Positions 11,081 through 23,000 of a stretch of DNA of 64,000 nt are shown one piece after another. The DNA lies in contig CM076962.1 of the NCBI GenBank assembly GCA_039566865.1, forward strand, positions 4,768,743-4,832,742, given 5' to 3'. The notes under the pieces are model-generated. The model worked only from the letters and a program-made list of their open reading frames with translations. It ran no database searches and was not told where the DNA came from. This DNA comes from Aurelia coerulea (lineage: Eukaryota; Cnidaria; Scyphozoa; Semaeostomeae; Ulmaridae). How positions within the stretch are numbered: the stretch's first letter is position 1; each line of letters starts with the position of its first letter. Made by a program: the position numbers and the translations under genes.

Positions 11081-12777
11081 ACTAAAATTTAAGTGCTGGA
11101 TTTCAATCTGAGGTCAGAAATTTCATATAAAGCAATCTGAAGAAATTGTGAAAAGTTCCAAAACGAGGCTGCTTAGTTGAAAAGGTGTATTCGTTTAGCA
11201 GAATCTGCTGAAGCTTTAGTTTGATGCTGAGTGTTGTATCCATACACAAACAATTTGCATGTGACAGCTTTGGTTTAAGATAAGTTAAGATGTTGTTTGT
11301 CTGCTTGCCGTGTATTCTTAAACACTCAGTTACATTATGATATTGAATGTCAGCATATGTAAGCCTTTGATAAAAATAGCCATGCAAAGACAATGTACCA
11401 TGACACGTGCCGGACCATATTTGGGAAACTGATCTTCGTCAACAGGAAAACAAAATGACAGCAAAGCGATGCTATTTTCAGTAGTGCGAAAACGAAAGAC
11501 GATACATTGACACACTACATTTGTTCACTTAACATTAAACTAGAACAGCCTAGTAACTGCACCATTAACGGACATTGCCGGTCTATATATGCACTAAGAC
11601 TTTGGCAGTCTTTATGGCCATTGTTGCCCGTCTGGGGGGGGGGGGATGAAAACTTTCACTACGAACGATTTCATGGTCAAATACCGTATAAATTTCATAC
11701 GTTTGCTTCGTCTAAAAGTCAATTGTTTACTGTTAATTGAAGTTGAAACTTGCAGCATGCCAAGTGCTAAGGAACAAAAGAGAGTTTGCACGCCAGGACA
11801 GCAGTGCCAAGAAGATCATGATCATGTATCCGGCTAACCAAGTATTCTTTTCTAAACGCAACTGATACATATTATTCAAAAGACCAACACGAAACCTCCC
11901 TCTTCAGTTGGATGCCTGAGAACCACCTTCTTTCCTTTAAAACTAACATTGAAAATGTAAAGTGTTACTTTGGAGGCCTAGTAGATCTGAAGTGCAGAAC
12001 GACAGAAATAGAAGTTTCAAGTTGTGCAATTGAAAAGGACAACGTCATAGTCTCTCAAGTGATACGAATGCACATAAAAACAAGGAATGTATTTAAACTG
12101 ATGCTCAGGAACAAAAAGCAACATTGCGTTGCCGCTGCAGTTGACGTCGTGGTTTCGTGAACTCCCTAATGATTATGTGCATTCCACTAATCTGTTAAAA
12201 TAGCAAAGTACACACTGTTGTGGGATCCTCTGACCGTCTTAGCTAAGCTTTGTCCACCCTGAAGTAAAAATTCGATAGAACTGTATCGAGATTGTGACGG
12301 ATAACAGCGCTGAAATTATTACTGTGCGATGCCTTTCCCGTTTTTGTAAACCCCTTGTTTTACCCGTTGCAGAGACTGCTATTGGTTTAAAAAATCTGTT
12401 TTTGTTACACTGAAGGGTTAGAGTTATAAATGCACAGACACGATTTTATGCATATCTTATTGCAATAAAGGTTTAATATATTTGTACTTTTGTTTACAGT
12501 CACTTTTAACTGTTTTTAGTTACATTTGTTTTAATTTAAAGTGTTTCGTGTAACATAAAGTTTATTGGCATTGCTAATGCCGGATGAGTTAGGAAAACAT
12601 TACATTTCAGGTGACCGTGATAGAATAGAGAAGCAAAATATCCTTGGAAGTTCGGTACGTTTTAGCAAAATCCTCACAAGGGGTATTAAGATCCCTTTGC
12701 GGTAAAAGGTCTTTTGCAAGCCATCTCGAAAGAGTAGTAAGAGACATCTTCATTTAACTTAGGCTAAGAGGCCCTTT
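11081..12777. other. Probable kazrin 3' flank or UTR; no other feature
   Basis: I see no coding exon of a known family, no inverted-repeat element and no RNA gene. An 82-codon open frame at 11912-12160 is not supported by any similarity. An AATAAA occurs at 12464. Confidence 0.4.
12464..12469 (+). promoter_or_regulatory. possible kazrin poly(A) signal
   Basis: An AATAAA on the + strand lies 1.7 kb after the kazrin stop codon, in sequence that otherwise shows no repeat or gene. It is the first canonical hexamer I noticed downstream. A short hairpin repeat at 10935-11080 would then lie inside the 3' UTR. Confidence 0.3.
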
Positions 12778-13199
12778 ATATGAGAAATTTCAACCCGGGT
12801 TGAGTTGAACACGGGTTGAGTTTCAACTCGGTTGACGGTGTAAGACTTCATCGCGTTTACATCTAGGAGGCTGAGTTGAAACTCAAGACGGGTTCAACTC
12901 AACTGGGCAACTCAACCCGTGTTGAAATTTCAACACGGGTTGAAATTCTCGTGTAATCGGAAAATTTTTTCAACTCGGGGCGAGATTAGAATGCGAACAA
13001 AGGAGATTGAATCTATTTCCGCAATCCTTCAAATATTTGAGTGGACTCACATTCCTTCTTCTATTGTTTGCAACCATGTGACCTAATCTCAACCCGTGTT
13101 GAGATTTGATGTAAACGCAAAGCAAACGTAGCAATGCTGTCAAAACTCAACCCGTGTTGAAACTCAACACGAGTTGAAATTTATCATGTAAAGGGCCTC
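12778..13199. mobile_element. MITE rich in CAACCCGTGTTGA palindromes
   Basis: The inverted ends are GAGGCCCTTTATATGA and TCATGTAAAGGGCCTC. The interior carries about ten copies of a short near-palindrome of the form CAAC(A/C)CG(T/G)GTTGA, in clusters at 12793-12950 and 13088-13180. Confidence 0.75.
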
Positions 13200-13582
13200 C
13201 AAGGTAGACTTGGTACAAAAATTAGGCATTTTTAATGATTTCTATGTGCTGTATAAGGATGGGGAATGATGCACCATTGATTTGGCGTACTTTGCGAAAT
13301 TATGACCCATATTTTGTTCTTACCCATTGAGTAATCTTCTTTTCCGCGGAATTGTCAAACAAGCTTGATCATGCTGTTTCTTTCTTCGTTTTTGCTACCT
13401 CTCAACTTTGCCTGAATGCCACCATTACTCAAATAAGTTCAATCCACATTTGAATGGCTCAAGTTTTTATGGCACCATTTATGTTACAGAATCAGATAGT
13501 GGTTTATCAAGAGACTCATCGCTTGACTTAGGTGTAAGCAAGCATTAGCAGATTGGTTCTATTGGCTTAATCGCTTGATTTA

Positions 13583-14174
13583 CAGGTGTCCCAAAAAAAT
13601 TGTGCCCCGTTTGTCTGAAGATTGCGACAAAACGGCAAAAGATTCTCGACAAACTTTTGCATGATGGTGCTCTTCAGATGTTCAATTAAAGTTTGCAACC
13701 ATCCCCATAAAAATCTGTTGAAAATGATGGAGCTATGACCTTCAGGAGACCAAATTTGCCCGATCAATGAAACCAGCGGTCGGCCATTTTGTCTTACTAT
13801 TTTGCAGCGATAAATAGCTTTATGGAATGAAAATGAAACAGCAGCCTCCAATGTCATAGCTATCGTGAAAATTCCGATAATCCTCGGAGATTTCCACTAT
13901 TTCTGACCTCACAGAAATTATTTCTTACCTCACGTGAAGATACTTATCACTGCAAAATAGTAAGGCAAAATGGCCGACTGCTGGTTTCAGTCGTCAGGCA
14001 AATTTGGTTTTCTGGAGGTCGTAGCTCCATCATTTTTCAACGGATTTTTAAGGGTATGGTGGCAAACTTTAATTGAACATCTAAAGGGCACCATCATGCA
14101 AAATTTTGGCGAGAATCTTTTGCCGTTTTGTCGCAATCTTCAGACAAACGGGGCACAATTTTTGGGACACCCTG
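13583..14174. mobile_element. Mariner-like hairpin MITE family C (TA target)
   Basis: The ends CAGGTGTCCCAAAAAAATTG and CAATTTTTGGGACACCCTG are inverted and flanked by TA (13581, 14175). The two halves are complementary for about 270 bp each, for example ATGGAGCTATGACC against GGTCGTAGCTCCAT. The open frames in both halves are shadows of this hairpin. Confidence 0.9.
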
Positions 14175-14525
14175 TATAATTTCAGTCTAAAAAGTGTAAG
14201 TTTTGTCTGACTTATCCAGTACTCTTACCTAATTTTGTGAGTGATATTTTTGTTTAATATTTTAAAAACCGGTTGTAGAGTCTTCGTATCGTTCTTTCAA
14301 AAGGAATTCAGAAGGAACGATCGTACGAATTAGGCTCGTTTTAGCTAAATGGTTCGAAAAGCCGTATATCACACAAAACCCATTTTTCTGAGCCATGGGA
14401 AATAGAATTTACAACAAACCCGTGAAAGGCCCTGGTCCCTTTGAAAAACAGCTTTTGTAAAAGGCAACGCTCCCAAAATGAATCAAAGGTCAACTATATA
14501 GAATATCAAGATAGTATATCAAATA

Positions 14526-14740
14526 CAGGGTGTCCCAAAAACATGTGCGCCGTTTCAATGGTTACTGTGGAGGAGCCATAAATCCAATTTTACCGTTTTT
14601 CAGATTTGTGAATAGAAGAGATTTCAAGTTAAAATTTGACACCGTGTTTGAGTAAATCTGACAATATCATTCATTGATTCAAAGGGTCGCTAAACGGCTA
14701 AACATCAATGCCTCATAAAGCATCGAAGGCAGTCGAAATT
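14526..14740. repeat. Partial mariner-like MITE end
   Basis: CAGGGTGTCCCAAAAACATG after a TA looks like the left end of another GTGTCCC-type element. No matching right end was found before the family B element that follows. Confidence 0.45.
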
Positions 14741-14744
14741 ATAT

Positions 14745-15365
14745 GTATACCAGAACAAGGGCAGATTTTGTAATACAATAGCATGAGTTGCTTTTGTTCA
14801 CACCTCAATTCAAAGCGATTAGCGATTGCAGACAAAGGAAATTCTCTCAACCAGCAATTCAAAACAAGCAAAGCCGCAAAAGTTTCTCTGAAACCCAGGT
14901 AGCTAACTCGCTTGTTGTGCATTCCAGAAACTGTTTTTAAAGGCAAACATGAGCGTAGATCGAAAGAAGAAGGATGCATCTACACATCTGCCGCGGGCAT
15001 TTTATTTGTTTGGTTCAAAAGCCGTTTAGGAGGCGATTCAATTCTCTTATTTTTTTGGGTGTTATCAAAACATTTACTGCTCAGCTTCTGGACCAAAGAA
15101 ATAAAATGCCCGCGGTAGATGTGTAGATATATCCTTCTTCTTTCGATCTATGCTCATGTTTGCCTTTAAAGATAATTTCTGGAATGCACAGCGAGCGAGT
15201 TAGCTACCTGGGTTTCAGAGAAAATTTTGCAGCTTTGTTTGTTTTGAATTACTGGTTGATAGAATTTCCTTTGTCTGTGATCGCTAATCGCTTTGAATTG
15301 AGGTGTCAACAAAAGCAACTCGTGCTATTGTATTACAAAATCTGCCCTTGTTGTATACCAGGCAA
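14745..15365. mobile_element. Hairpin MITE family B, copy 2 (best preserved)
   Basis: The ends CAGAACAAGGGCAGATTTTG and CAAAATCTGCCCTTGTTG are inverted between GTATAC flanks. Internally AAAGCGATTAGCGATTGCAG pairs with its complement near 15285, and GCGGGCATTTTATTTGTTTGG with CCAAAGAAATAAAATGCCCGC, so almost the whole 620 bp can fold on itself. Confidence 0.9.
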
Positions 15366-15420
15366 AGGAATCAGTAATGATTAGGGTCTCGTGAATAATG
15401 ATTTTCTTTTCTGAACCCTG

Positions 15421-15720
15421 AAAACTTCCCGCCTAAGTGCCCCGGTACATTCTTCCCCGGTGATTTCCTCGGTGAATTTTTTTGCATAATAGATCCCCGG
15501 ACAAGACTTAAATCTCTCCGGTATAAAATGCCTCACAAGTGAAACCTCAGCTGTAAATTGGCAAACCCCCGGGGAGAATTTTGAGAAAATATATCATCGT
15601 AGAAACAGTTCCCCGCCAATAATTATGCCGCCCCGGTGAAAATTTGACCATATATTTCGGTCACTAGGACCCCAGTGAATATCTGTCCTCTCACCGGGGC
15701 ACTTAGACGGGGGTGTCTGA
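15421..15720. mobile_element. CCCCGGTGA-rich inverted-repeat element
   Basis: CTAAGTGCCCCGGTA at the left pairs with CACCGGGGCACTTAG at the right. The interior repeats CCCCGGTGAA- or CCCCGG-like motifs about every 15-40 bp in both orientations. It resembles the other G/C-run elements of the window in design, but I could not identify a target duplication. Confidence 0.65.
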
Positions 15721-16324
15721 AATATTTGTTTGATGTCATTGTACTATTCAACCATCAGATACGTAGCCGAGATATGAACAAAGCAGCAGATGAGTGACAA
15801 ATTTGTCACATATTCCGTGAAATATAACAACAACAAGCATGGTAAATATATGTGAGGATCATCATTTTTGGCTCTTACTCCTTAGCTCCCTTCTCTGGTT
15901 ACGCCCTTGTTAAGGTTGCATTCTTTACTTGAGCCAAAAGTTTCCAAGCGAGCTAGGAGTAAAAAGTTGAAAGAAATTCAACTTGCAGAGAAACTTTTTC
16001 GCTGGATAAATTACTTGTCTGAGGTCCGCATGCTCAATGTGCTCGAAATTTTTTTTCGCTTATCAAACAAATTTTTTTCAGTGAAACTGTTCCTTGGCTA
16101 ATTAATTTTGATGTGGTAGTTTTATTTTGCAACGGTAGCACTTATGTTTAATGGGAATAAACATTAGGTTTGTATAATTTTGTGGACATTTTAGTTGACT
16201 TATTTGGACAATTTTAGCGATGAAATACGCTCTTATAGAGTAACTAGTATTTTATATTTATTATATTTATCATGTGATTTAGGGCAGAGAATGTTTTAGT
16301 TTACTCTTTGTGTAGTTGACTTCT
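15721..16324. other. No feature recognised
   Basis: AT-rich intergenic sequence without supported exons or paired repeat ends. Confidence 0.35.
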
Positions 16325-16502
16325 TATCAAACCCGACGCGAAGGTGAAGTTGCGCCTTTTAGCGCCAAGCGCTGGGATCACAGAAGTAGCTAATCGCTAA
16401 TCGAATCAGCGACCCCTACCGGGTATCGAACCCTGTCCGCCTGACTGTTTTGGCTGCAAAGTCGGAGGATTACACCACTGCGCCACAACACCTTCGAAGG
16501 AG
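16325..16502 (-). mobile_element. tRNA-derived SINE, copy 1
   Basis: Read on the minus strand it carries an A-box-like TGGCGCAGTGGTGTAATCC, a B-box-like GGTTCGATACCC and a 3' body with CGCTTGGCGCTAAAAGGCGC. The same order occurs at 42798-43172 (+) and partly at 33972-34120 and 22690-22745. Confidence 0.8.
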
Positions 16503-17000
16503 GCTTTGCAAAAGTATCAAATTCCAAAGTTTCTTCATACTTCTAACGGGTATTAACATGGGTATTATGGCTTTATTATCAATGGGTAATTTCTGTTCTC
16601 AGCTTTCCTCTCTAATGAGCAGTGGGTTGCCTTTTTTGCAAAATCACCCTCCTAAGAAATCGGTTAATTTCCCGAATATTTTTTTGCCCATCGAAATGCG
16701 CTAACATTATTGTGCTCTGCATGGCGTGGTGTAAAACAACCGGCCACACCGACCAACCAGGGATGGTTGACCACACCGACCAACCAGGGATGTTTGACCA
16801 CTCTTTGGTATACGGAATAAGGAAAGTAGATGCATCCCGACGAAAAAAAGCCAAACCTACTATCGTGGAATCGCGATATATGGAAAATACAGCAAGGAAC
16901 AAGGACAGATTTGGTAAGACAATAGGAAGAGTTGGTTTTGATTGACACCGCAATACAAAGCGATTAGCGATCGCAGACAAAGGAAATTCTCTCAACCAGT

Positions 17001-17004
<4 letters not shown>

Positions 17005-17047
<43 letters not shown>

Positions 17048-17158
17048 TATGAAAAAACACACTGTTATTTGTCAAAAAAGTTTCGATTAAAATTTCGACA
17101 TTAATAATATTAATAATAATAATTAATAATAATAATAATTAATTAATTAATAATTAAT

Positions 17159-17215
<57 letters not shown>
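17005..17215. repeat. (AAT)n microsatellite, two blocks
   Basis: Runs of AAT/ATT triplets at 17006-17048 and about 17100-17214, with AATT interruptions in the second. They lie inside the family B hairpin. Confidence 0.95.
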
Positions 17216-17217
<2 letters not shown>

Positions 17218-18041
17218 CTTCAGACGGTCCAAAAGACATGCTTACTAGGAACTGCAAGGATCCTTCGTAAAGTACTTAGCATCTGAACTTCAGGACATGA
17301 CATGCCTTAGGTGTATTGTTTACACCCGGCCAAAGAAAAAGCAACCAGTATGAACTGTGACATTTAGCATAATAATAATAATTGACACTGAAGAAGATTC
17401 TATATCGAAACGTCTGCCCTGAAACAGTTATTTGTTTTTATCATTTTATTTCTGTTTTACTTTGAATATGGTTTAGTTTATAATAATGATAATAATAATA
17501 ACAATGTTTATATAGGGTAACCTCTTCAACACGCTAAGTGCTGTTATCAACGAGGGCCCTGTTATCAACGAGTTCAAAACAAACAAAGCCGCAAAAGTTT
17601 CTCTGAAACCCAGGTAGCTAGCTCGCTCATTGTGCATTCGAGAAATTATTTTTTAAGAGCAAACATGAGTACATATCGAAAGAAGAAGGATATATCTACA
17701 CATCTACCTCGGGCATTTTATTTCTTTGGTTAAGAAGCTGAGCAGTAAGTGTTTTAATTACACCCAAAAAATAAGAGAATTGAGTCGCCTCACAATCGGC
17801 TTCTGAACCAAAGAAATAAAATGCCCAAGGTCTATGTGTAGATTTATCCTACTGTCAATATATGCTCATGTTTCTCATAACAATTTCTGGAATGCACAAC
17901 GAGTGCGCTAGCTACTTGGGTTTCAGAAAAACTTTTGCGACTTTGTTTGTACTGAATTTATGGTTGAGAGAATTTCCTTTGTCTGCAGTCGCTAGTCGCT
18001 TTGAATTGAGGTGTCAATCAAACACAACTATTGCTATTGTA

Positions 18042-18646
18042 CCGGGTGTCCCAAAAAAAAGTATACAGATTTGGTTGATCCCAGCGATGTGAATTTAGCT
18101 TTAATCCATGCTAATTACTCTCAAAATGTTCCCCGGTAGTTAACTTGAAGATAGATACCTCGTTTGCTGGTATTGGTGCTTTGCGAGCAGAAATATCAAT
18201 ATTGAAAGCTCAAATTTGCGCCCACCTGCAAACCAGAGCTTTGGCCTTTTGGCCTAAGCAAGTTCCTGAAGCACATCGAAATTAAGAACTGAAATTAATG
18301 AAAAACTAAAAAACTTCCAAATGGGTGACTTGGGGGTGACATCTTGAAAACAGAGTAACACAATATCTAATAATGCTCAAATATTATCAAGGATATCGTT
18401 TATTTATGCGATGTGCCTTAACAATTTGCTTAGGCCAAAAGGCTAAAGCTCTGGTTTGCAGGAAGAGGCAAATTTAAGCTTTCAAGATTAACATGTCTGC
18501 TCTCGCAGCACCAATACCAACAAACGAGGTGCCTATGTTTAAGTTAACTATCGAGAAACATTTTTAGAGTGATTAGACATTGATTCAAGCTAAATTCACA
18601 TCACTGGAGTCAACCAAATCCGCATACATTTTTTTGGGACACCCGG
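18042..18646. mobile_element. Mariner-like hairpin MITE family D (TA target)
   Basis: The ends CCGGGTGTCCCAAAAAAAAG and CATTTTTTTGGGACACCCGG are inverted with TA on both sides (18040, 18647). The halves are complementary along most of their length, for example CCTAAGCAAGTT and AATTTGCTTAGG, and GTGCTTTGCGAGCAG and its partner near 18500. It sits inside the end of a family B element. Confidence 0.9.
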
Positions 18647-18709
18647 TATGACAAAATCTTCCCTTTTTTTTAGCAAGGCGAATTTCCAAGACGATTATAT
18701 CAAATACAG

Positions 18710-18985
18710 GATGAGTCGATAAGTTAACGCGTTTGGTTTGATGTGGAATAAAATGAACGACACAGATATTCAAAACTAAAAAGTTACTCTGTCAGTCAAA
18801 GACCAACTCTCAACTTAGATGTGAGAAATTTGTTTGGAAAAGAACTCATCTTTTAGACCCAAAAAAAGGAAAATGCTGGTAATGGGGTCTTTATGGCAAC
18901 GAAAATTCCATTTTCCATTCTGGTCCATGATTTACTTGCTATTGAAATTTAACTCAATAAAATTGTCTGCTTCATAAGTATGGTT
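18710..18985. repeat. Dispersed repeat, copy 2
   Basis: It matches 1-235 with substitutions and small gaps. Shared blocks are AAGTTAACGC, GAAATTTGTTTGG, AAATGCTGGTAATGGGGT and TTACTTGCTATTGAAATT. It starts CAGGATGAGTCGATAAG after TA, like a mariner-type end. Confidence 0.65.
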
Positions 18986-19234
18986 TGAATATCGATTGCA
19001 AGTAAATCATGAACCAGAATAGAACGTGGAATTCTCGTCAGCATTTTTCAAATTGTGGCCGCAAGCACTATTCTGTTTGTATCTGCTTCGCACTATGTTT
19101 TGTGTCGTTCAGTTGTTCAGTCTTTCCTTCCTCCCAGAGGGGACAGTTATTGATTTTGTGATGACATGCCAACAGAACTGAACTTACTGCAAGAGAAGGA
19201 GCGGTTGCGGGAAAAGCGTGGAACATATTCAGTC

Positions 19235-19375
19235 CGAAGATATTCGCAATGGTATTCCTCAGGGTTCCTGTCTTGGCCCTCTTTTGTTTCTGAGTTATAT
19301 CAATGAACTTCCGTTTTCTCTGAAGAAAGGTAGCATGACGATGTAGGCCAACGATACTAGCATTTCTTAATCTTC
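19235..19375 (+). mobile_element. Short LINE RT fragment
   Basis: It is nearly the same as 1618-1745 of the first LINE, covering the PQGSCLGPLLF to YADD region. The YADD box is degraded (ATGTAGGCCAACGAT contains a stop). Confidence 0.85.
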
Positions 19376-19791
19376 CACAAGCAAGGGCGTCACCAGGAGT
19401 TTGACTAGGGTGGACATGTCCACCTCAGCTTTCTCGAAGTTGGTGCCGGAAAGAGAAGTCTTGTGATAACATGAGGGAGAGAGGAGGAGGGTGTGGTGTA
19501 AAATATGACAAAATTATGTAGAAAATAGAATACGAATCGTTCCATTATATCCTTTTGAACTGTCCCTGTAACGATTGACCTAATCACCTACGGTTTGTTT
19601 ACAACCAATTCAAGGCAAGTGATCAATCTCTTTTGATGAAACATCTTTTGATTTCTGTATCATATTTCGTGCAATAAAGACTTGCACCATGAACGCTGAA
19701 AGTAACAACACGAAAATCTTCCAACGAGTATGGTCACATGACTTGAAATGGGGAAACAAACTATAACTGATAAGATCTACTTTTATCCTTT

Positions 19792-20018
19792 TCATGCAAG
19801 CTGGATCTCCAGAGTCGGTGCTGGGTTTGGCTTCATCGTGATTTGTGGTATGGTTTTGATGACTGCAGGGCAACTCTTTGCGATACCAAATGAGAATTTC
19901 TTCAGCAGCAATACCAGGACAACTCTAATTTCCAGCTCTGCAAATCGATAGCCAATACACATGCGAGGCCCACGAGCAAACGGCATGAAATAGTATGGTG
20001 CCAGAGGATCAGTGCCAT
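19792..20018 (-). CDS. P450 exon 6: heme-binding loop and stop
   Basis: The acceptor is ATCTTGCAG. It encodes PFARGPRMCIG, fitting FxxGxRxCxG with the axial Cys, then the L-helix FAELEIRVVLVLLLKKF and a tail ending TLEIQLA before TGA at 19794-19792. A 4.8-kb intron, mostly repeats, separates it from exon 5. Confidence 0.95.
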
Positions 20019-23000
20019 CTGCAAGATTAAATAAATGAATAACCAAAGCTGTCCTTCATTCGATATATATCATTAAAATACAGTCTATAGCTCTTTAGAG
20101 ACGGGGTTGGAGATCTAGAGACAGGCTACCAGGAGAAGTGGAAAGATGGAAGAGCATTTTGATGAAGAGCAAAACAAGAAAGGATAGATCCATCCCTTTT
20201 GCAAGGTTAAACAAGAGATATTGCTATCTGAAGATTTGCGCTGTGAACTGCGACAGTATTTTGAGGATAGACGCAAGGGTGAAGATTATGTCATATGTAT
20301 TGTTACAAATGAAGTTTTGTTGCAAACTGTGCAGGAATGATAATGAATGTGCATGATTTGTGTAGAGCACACAGATTACCTCGAAGAATGCTTGCTTGCA
20401 CGTCTGTAAGTTTTTTACCTGTCCAGGGTACTGTGGTATATCTAGGATAGGGGTGGTCAGGTTCTTTTTTTGGGTCTAAAATTTGAGGAAAGCAAAGCGA
20501 TGGGAGTATCATTCTTCCAGAAAAGCGTAAGAGATTTTTTAAACACTAGGATTTTCAGGGTTTTTTTGTAGATTTTTCCAAAGATGTACGAGATTTCTTT
20601 CGAAAATGATACGCTCTTCGTATGCTGCAATATGAAATTTATTACGGAGAGCAGGGAGACAAAAATGACAGAAATACAGAAACGTTTAGCAGGAAAGTAT
20701 TTATTTACTCAACTGAACATGATATCGATAAATTTGATATAAAGTTTTATTCTTTATTTATAATGCAATATATTAATAAATGTCACAATGCACTGAAACA
20801 TGCGAGGCAAGGGAAGGTAGGTGAACATGAAGAAAGTGGAGAGCATTTTTCTGTACAAATGGTTGCTGTGTATTTCACGGGATTTTCACAAAAGATTTTG
20901 GAGAATATCGCGAGAAATTCAACCCCTATTCAACTCTTTCTGTTCTTTACAATGCCATGGATCGCATTTTGATTATTATACACACGCAATTACCACAAGA
21001 CACTGGCGAATAATCATTACAGTTCTTTGTTGTTCTCTTTTGTGTATGGTATTAGATTACTTTGAAATAAGTCAATTTGTGTCAATATTCGAGTACTGAA
21101 AATTTTCAAAATGATTACGCAGTTGAGATTCAATGAGTCTTGAAAATAATCGTTGAAATAGCTTATGACGACATACTAAGGAATTTTATCACCAAACAGG
21201 AGCTATGTAACTTAAAACGGGGCTATTGCAGTATCGCACACTATAGGATTTTGGTAGGGTTTAGTTAGGCTCAGTCCCGGGGGGGGGGGGGGGGGGTACT
21301 TGACTAGGGAAGTGACGGGGGTGTGCGGAAAACCTCTCCACACCCTGCACCCTGTCGCATAAAAAATAGGCCAAAAGTATACCCTGTCGCATAAAAATTT
21401 TGCAACTCAAATATAGTGTAGAGCGCAATTTTTTCTTGTGATACCCTGTCGCATAGAAATTTTGCATCTCAAATATAGTGTAGAACGCAATTTTTGCTTG
21501 TGATACCCTGTCGCATAAATTTTTTACATATTATAATACCCTGTCGCATAATTTTCGTTAGAAAAGGACACCCTGTCGCATAATTTTTACCTTAAAATGA
21601 CACCCTGTTGAGCGGCACACCCCGTCAGGTCAAGTATGGGAGTGCCCCCCCCCCCCCCGGGGGGGCTCAGTATAGCAACAGTGTGCGAAACTGCATTAGC
21701 GCCAAAACGGGACTTACTTCGGACACTTGCTCTCTCGTTGCTCATTGACTGGGAAACTTCCACAACCTACGCGTCTCACAACACAACCCAACTGCCCTGA
21801 GATCTTTCTCTGGTCTCCAAATTTGATGCCAAAAACCTCTGCAGACATGCCAATTTTAATCAATCAAAAACATCCAATGAATGGACTGTCACTTCCTGAT
21901 CACTTCCTCCTGCGCGCACTTAAAATTTTGTGACGTATGTGGACAACAATGGATGACAACTTCCGATGACGTCAATCCTGAATGCAGTAAACATGCGTCT
22001 GTTTTCTAGGAATGTCATTGGCTGAAACCATGAAATGTTCACTGTATGTTTAGTTATGCGCGCCATGTCAACGTTCGTTCATCGAGCCTACGAGCCTATT
22101 TTAAAGATTTGCTGCTGCTGCGCAGCGCAAATCAATTTAAATAGATGAGTAATTAAACATGACCTTTCATTTGTCCAATCAGTATCATTAAAAGACAGTC
22201 TATAGAGACGGGATTGAAGATCTAGAGGCAGAGGCTACCATTGCAGGAGAATTGGAAAGATGCAACAGCATTTCGATGAAGAGCATAACAAGAAAGGATA
22301 GATCCATCCCTTTTGCAAGGTTAAATGAGATGAGTAATTAAACATGACCTTACTTTTGTCCAATCAATATCATTAAAAGACAGTCTATAGAGACGGGATT
22401 GAAGATCTAGAGGCGCAGGAAAGAAAGGGAAGTGGATGTGAGATGGGGAAGTGGACAGGAGGATAGAGGGCAGCCACTCGATGAAAGGCAAAACAAGGCA
22501 AACTCAACAGATACATTTAGCCAAGAATGACCTTGAACTTCCGAGCCCATTAATCAAGTCTTCCAGAAGCCCTAAAAAAGGCATTTTTAGCAAAGTTTTT
22601 TGAGTATAATTACAAAAATCAAAGTCGAAAAAATAAAGGGACAGAGCTGATTTTTACCAAGAATTGATTCTACTAATCTCATCTGACTAATCTAGTCTAG
22701 CTGCAAAGTCAGAGGATTATACACTACTGCACCAAAACACCTTAAATGGCACAAGCTGGTGATACTCCATACTGAAGTTGCCATCCCCCCAACTCCCAAT
22801 CTAACCCCGTGCTAGCCTGTGCACAGATTTTGAGCTGCTACAAATGAGAGCGTTCAAATGCGAACTCATGACTGAGACTTTCACATTTGCACTTTCTCCT
22901 TCGCACAGCTGTAATTGTATGCGCCGGCCAACCTCGAATAAGGTTTCCAAATGATGAATTACTTTTGGTACATCTTACAGAGACGTGGAAAGTGGCAATG

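Larger units (their letters stand above)
16892..18665. mobile_element. Hairpin MITE family B, copy 3, interrupted
   Basis: The left end (GGAACAAGGACAGATTTGG and AAAGCGATTAGCGATCGCAG) and the matching right half (17580-18041, with TCGCTAGTCGCTTTG) are separated by AAT microsatellite and other sequence at 17005-17560. The right tip is split by MITE D at the TA in CTATTGTA. Confidence 0.8.

Noticed and set aside
11912..12160. 82-codon open frame downstream of kazrin
   Set aside because: No recognised family, no splice partner, and position and strand fit a 3' UTR or chance frame.
13567..14179. Two similar open frames on opposite strands (LLPFCRNLQTNGAQF)
   Set aside because: They are the two arms of hairpin MITE C.
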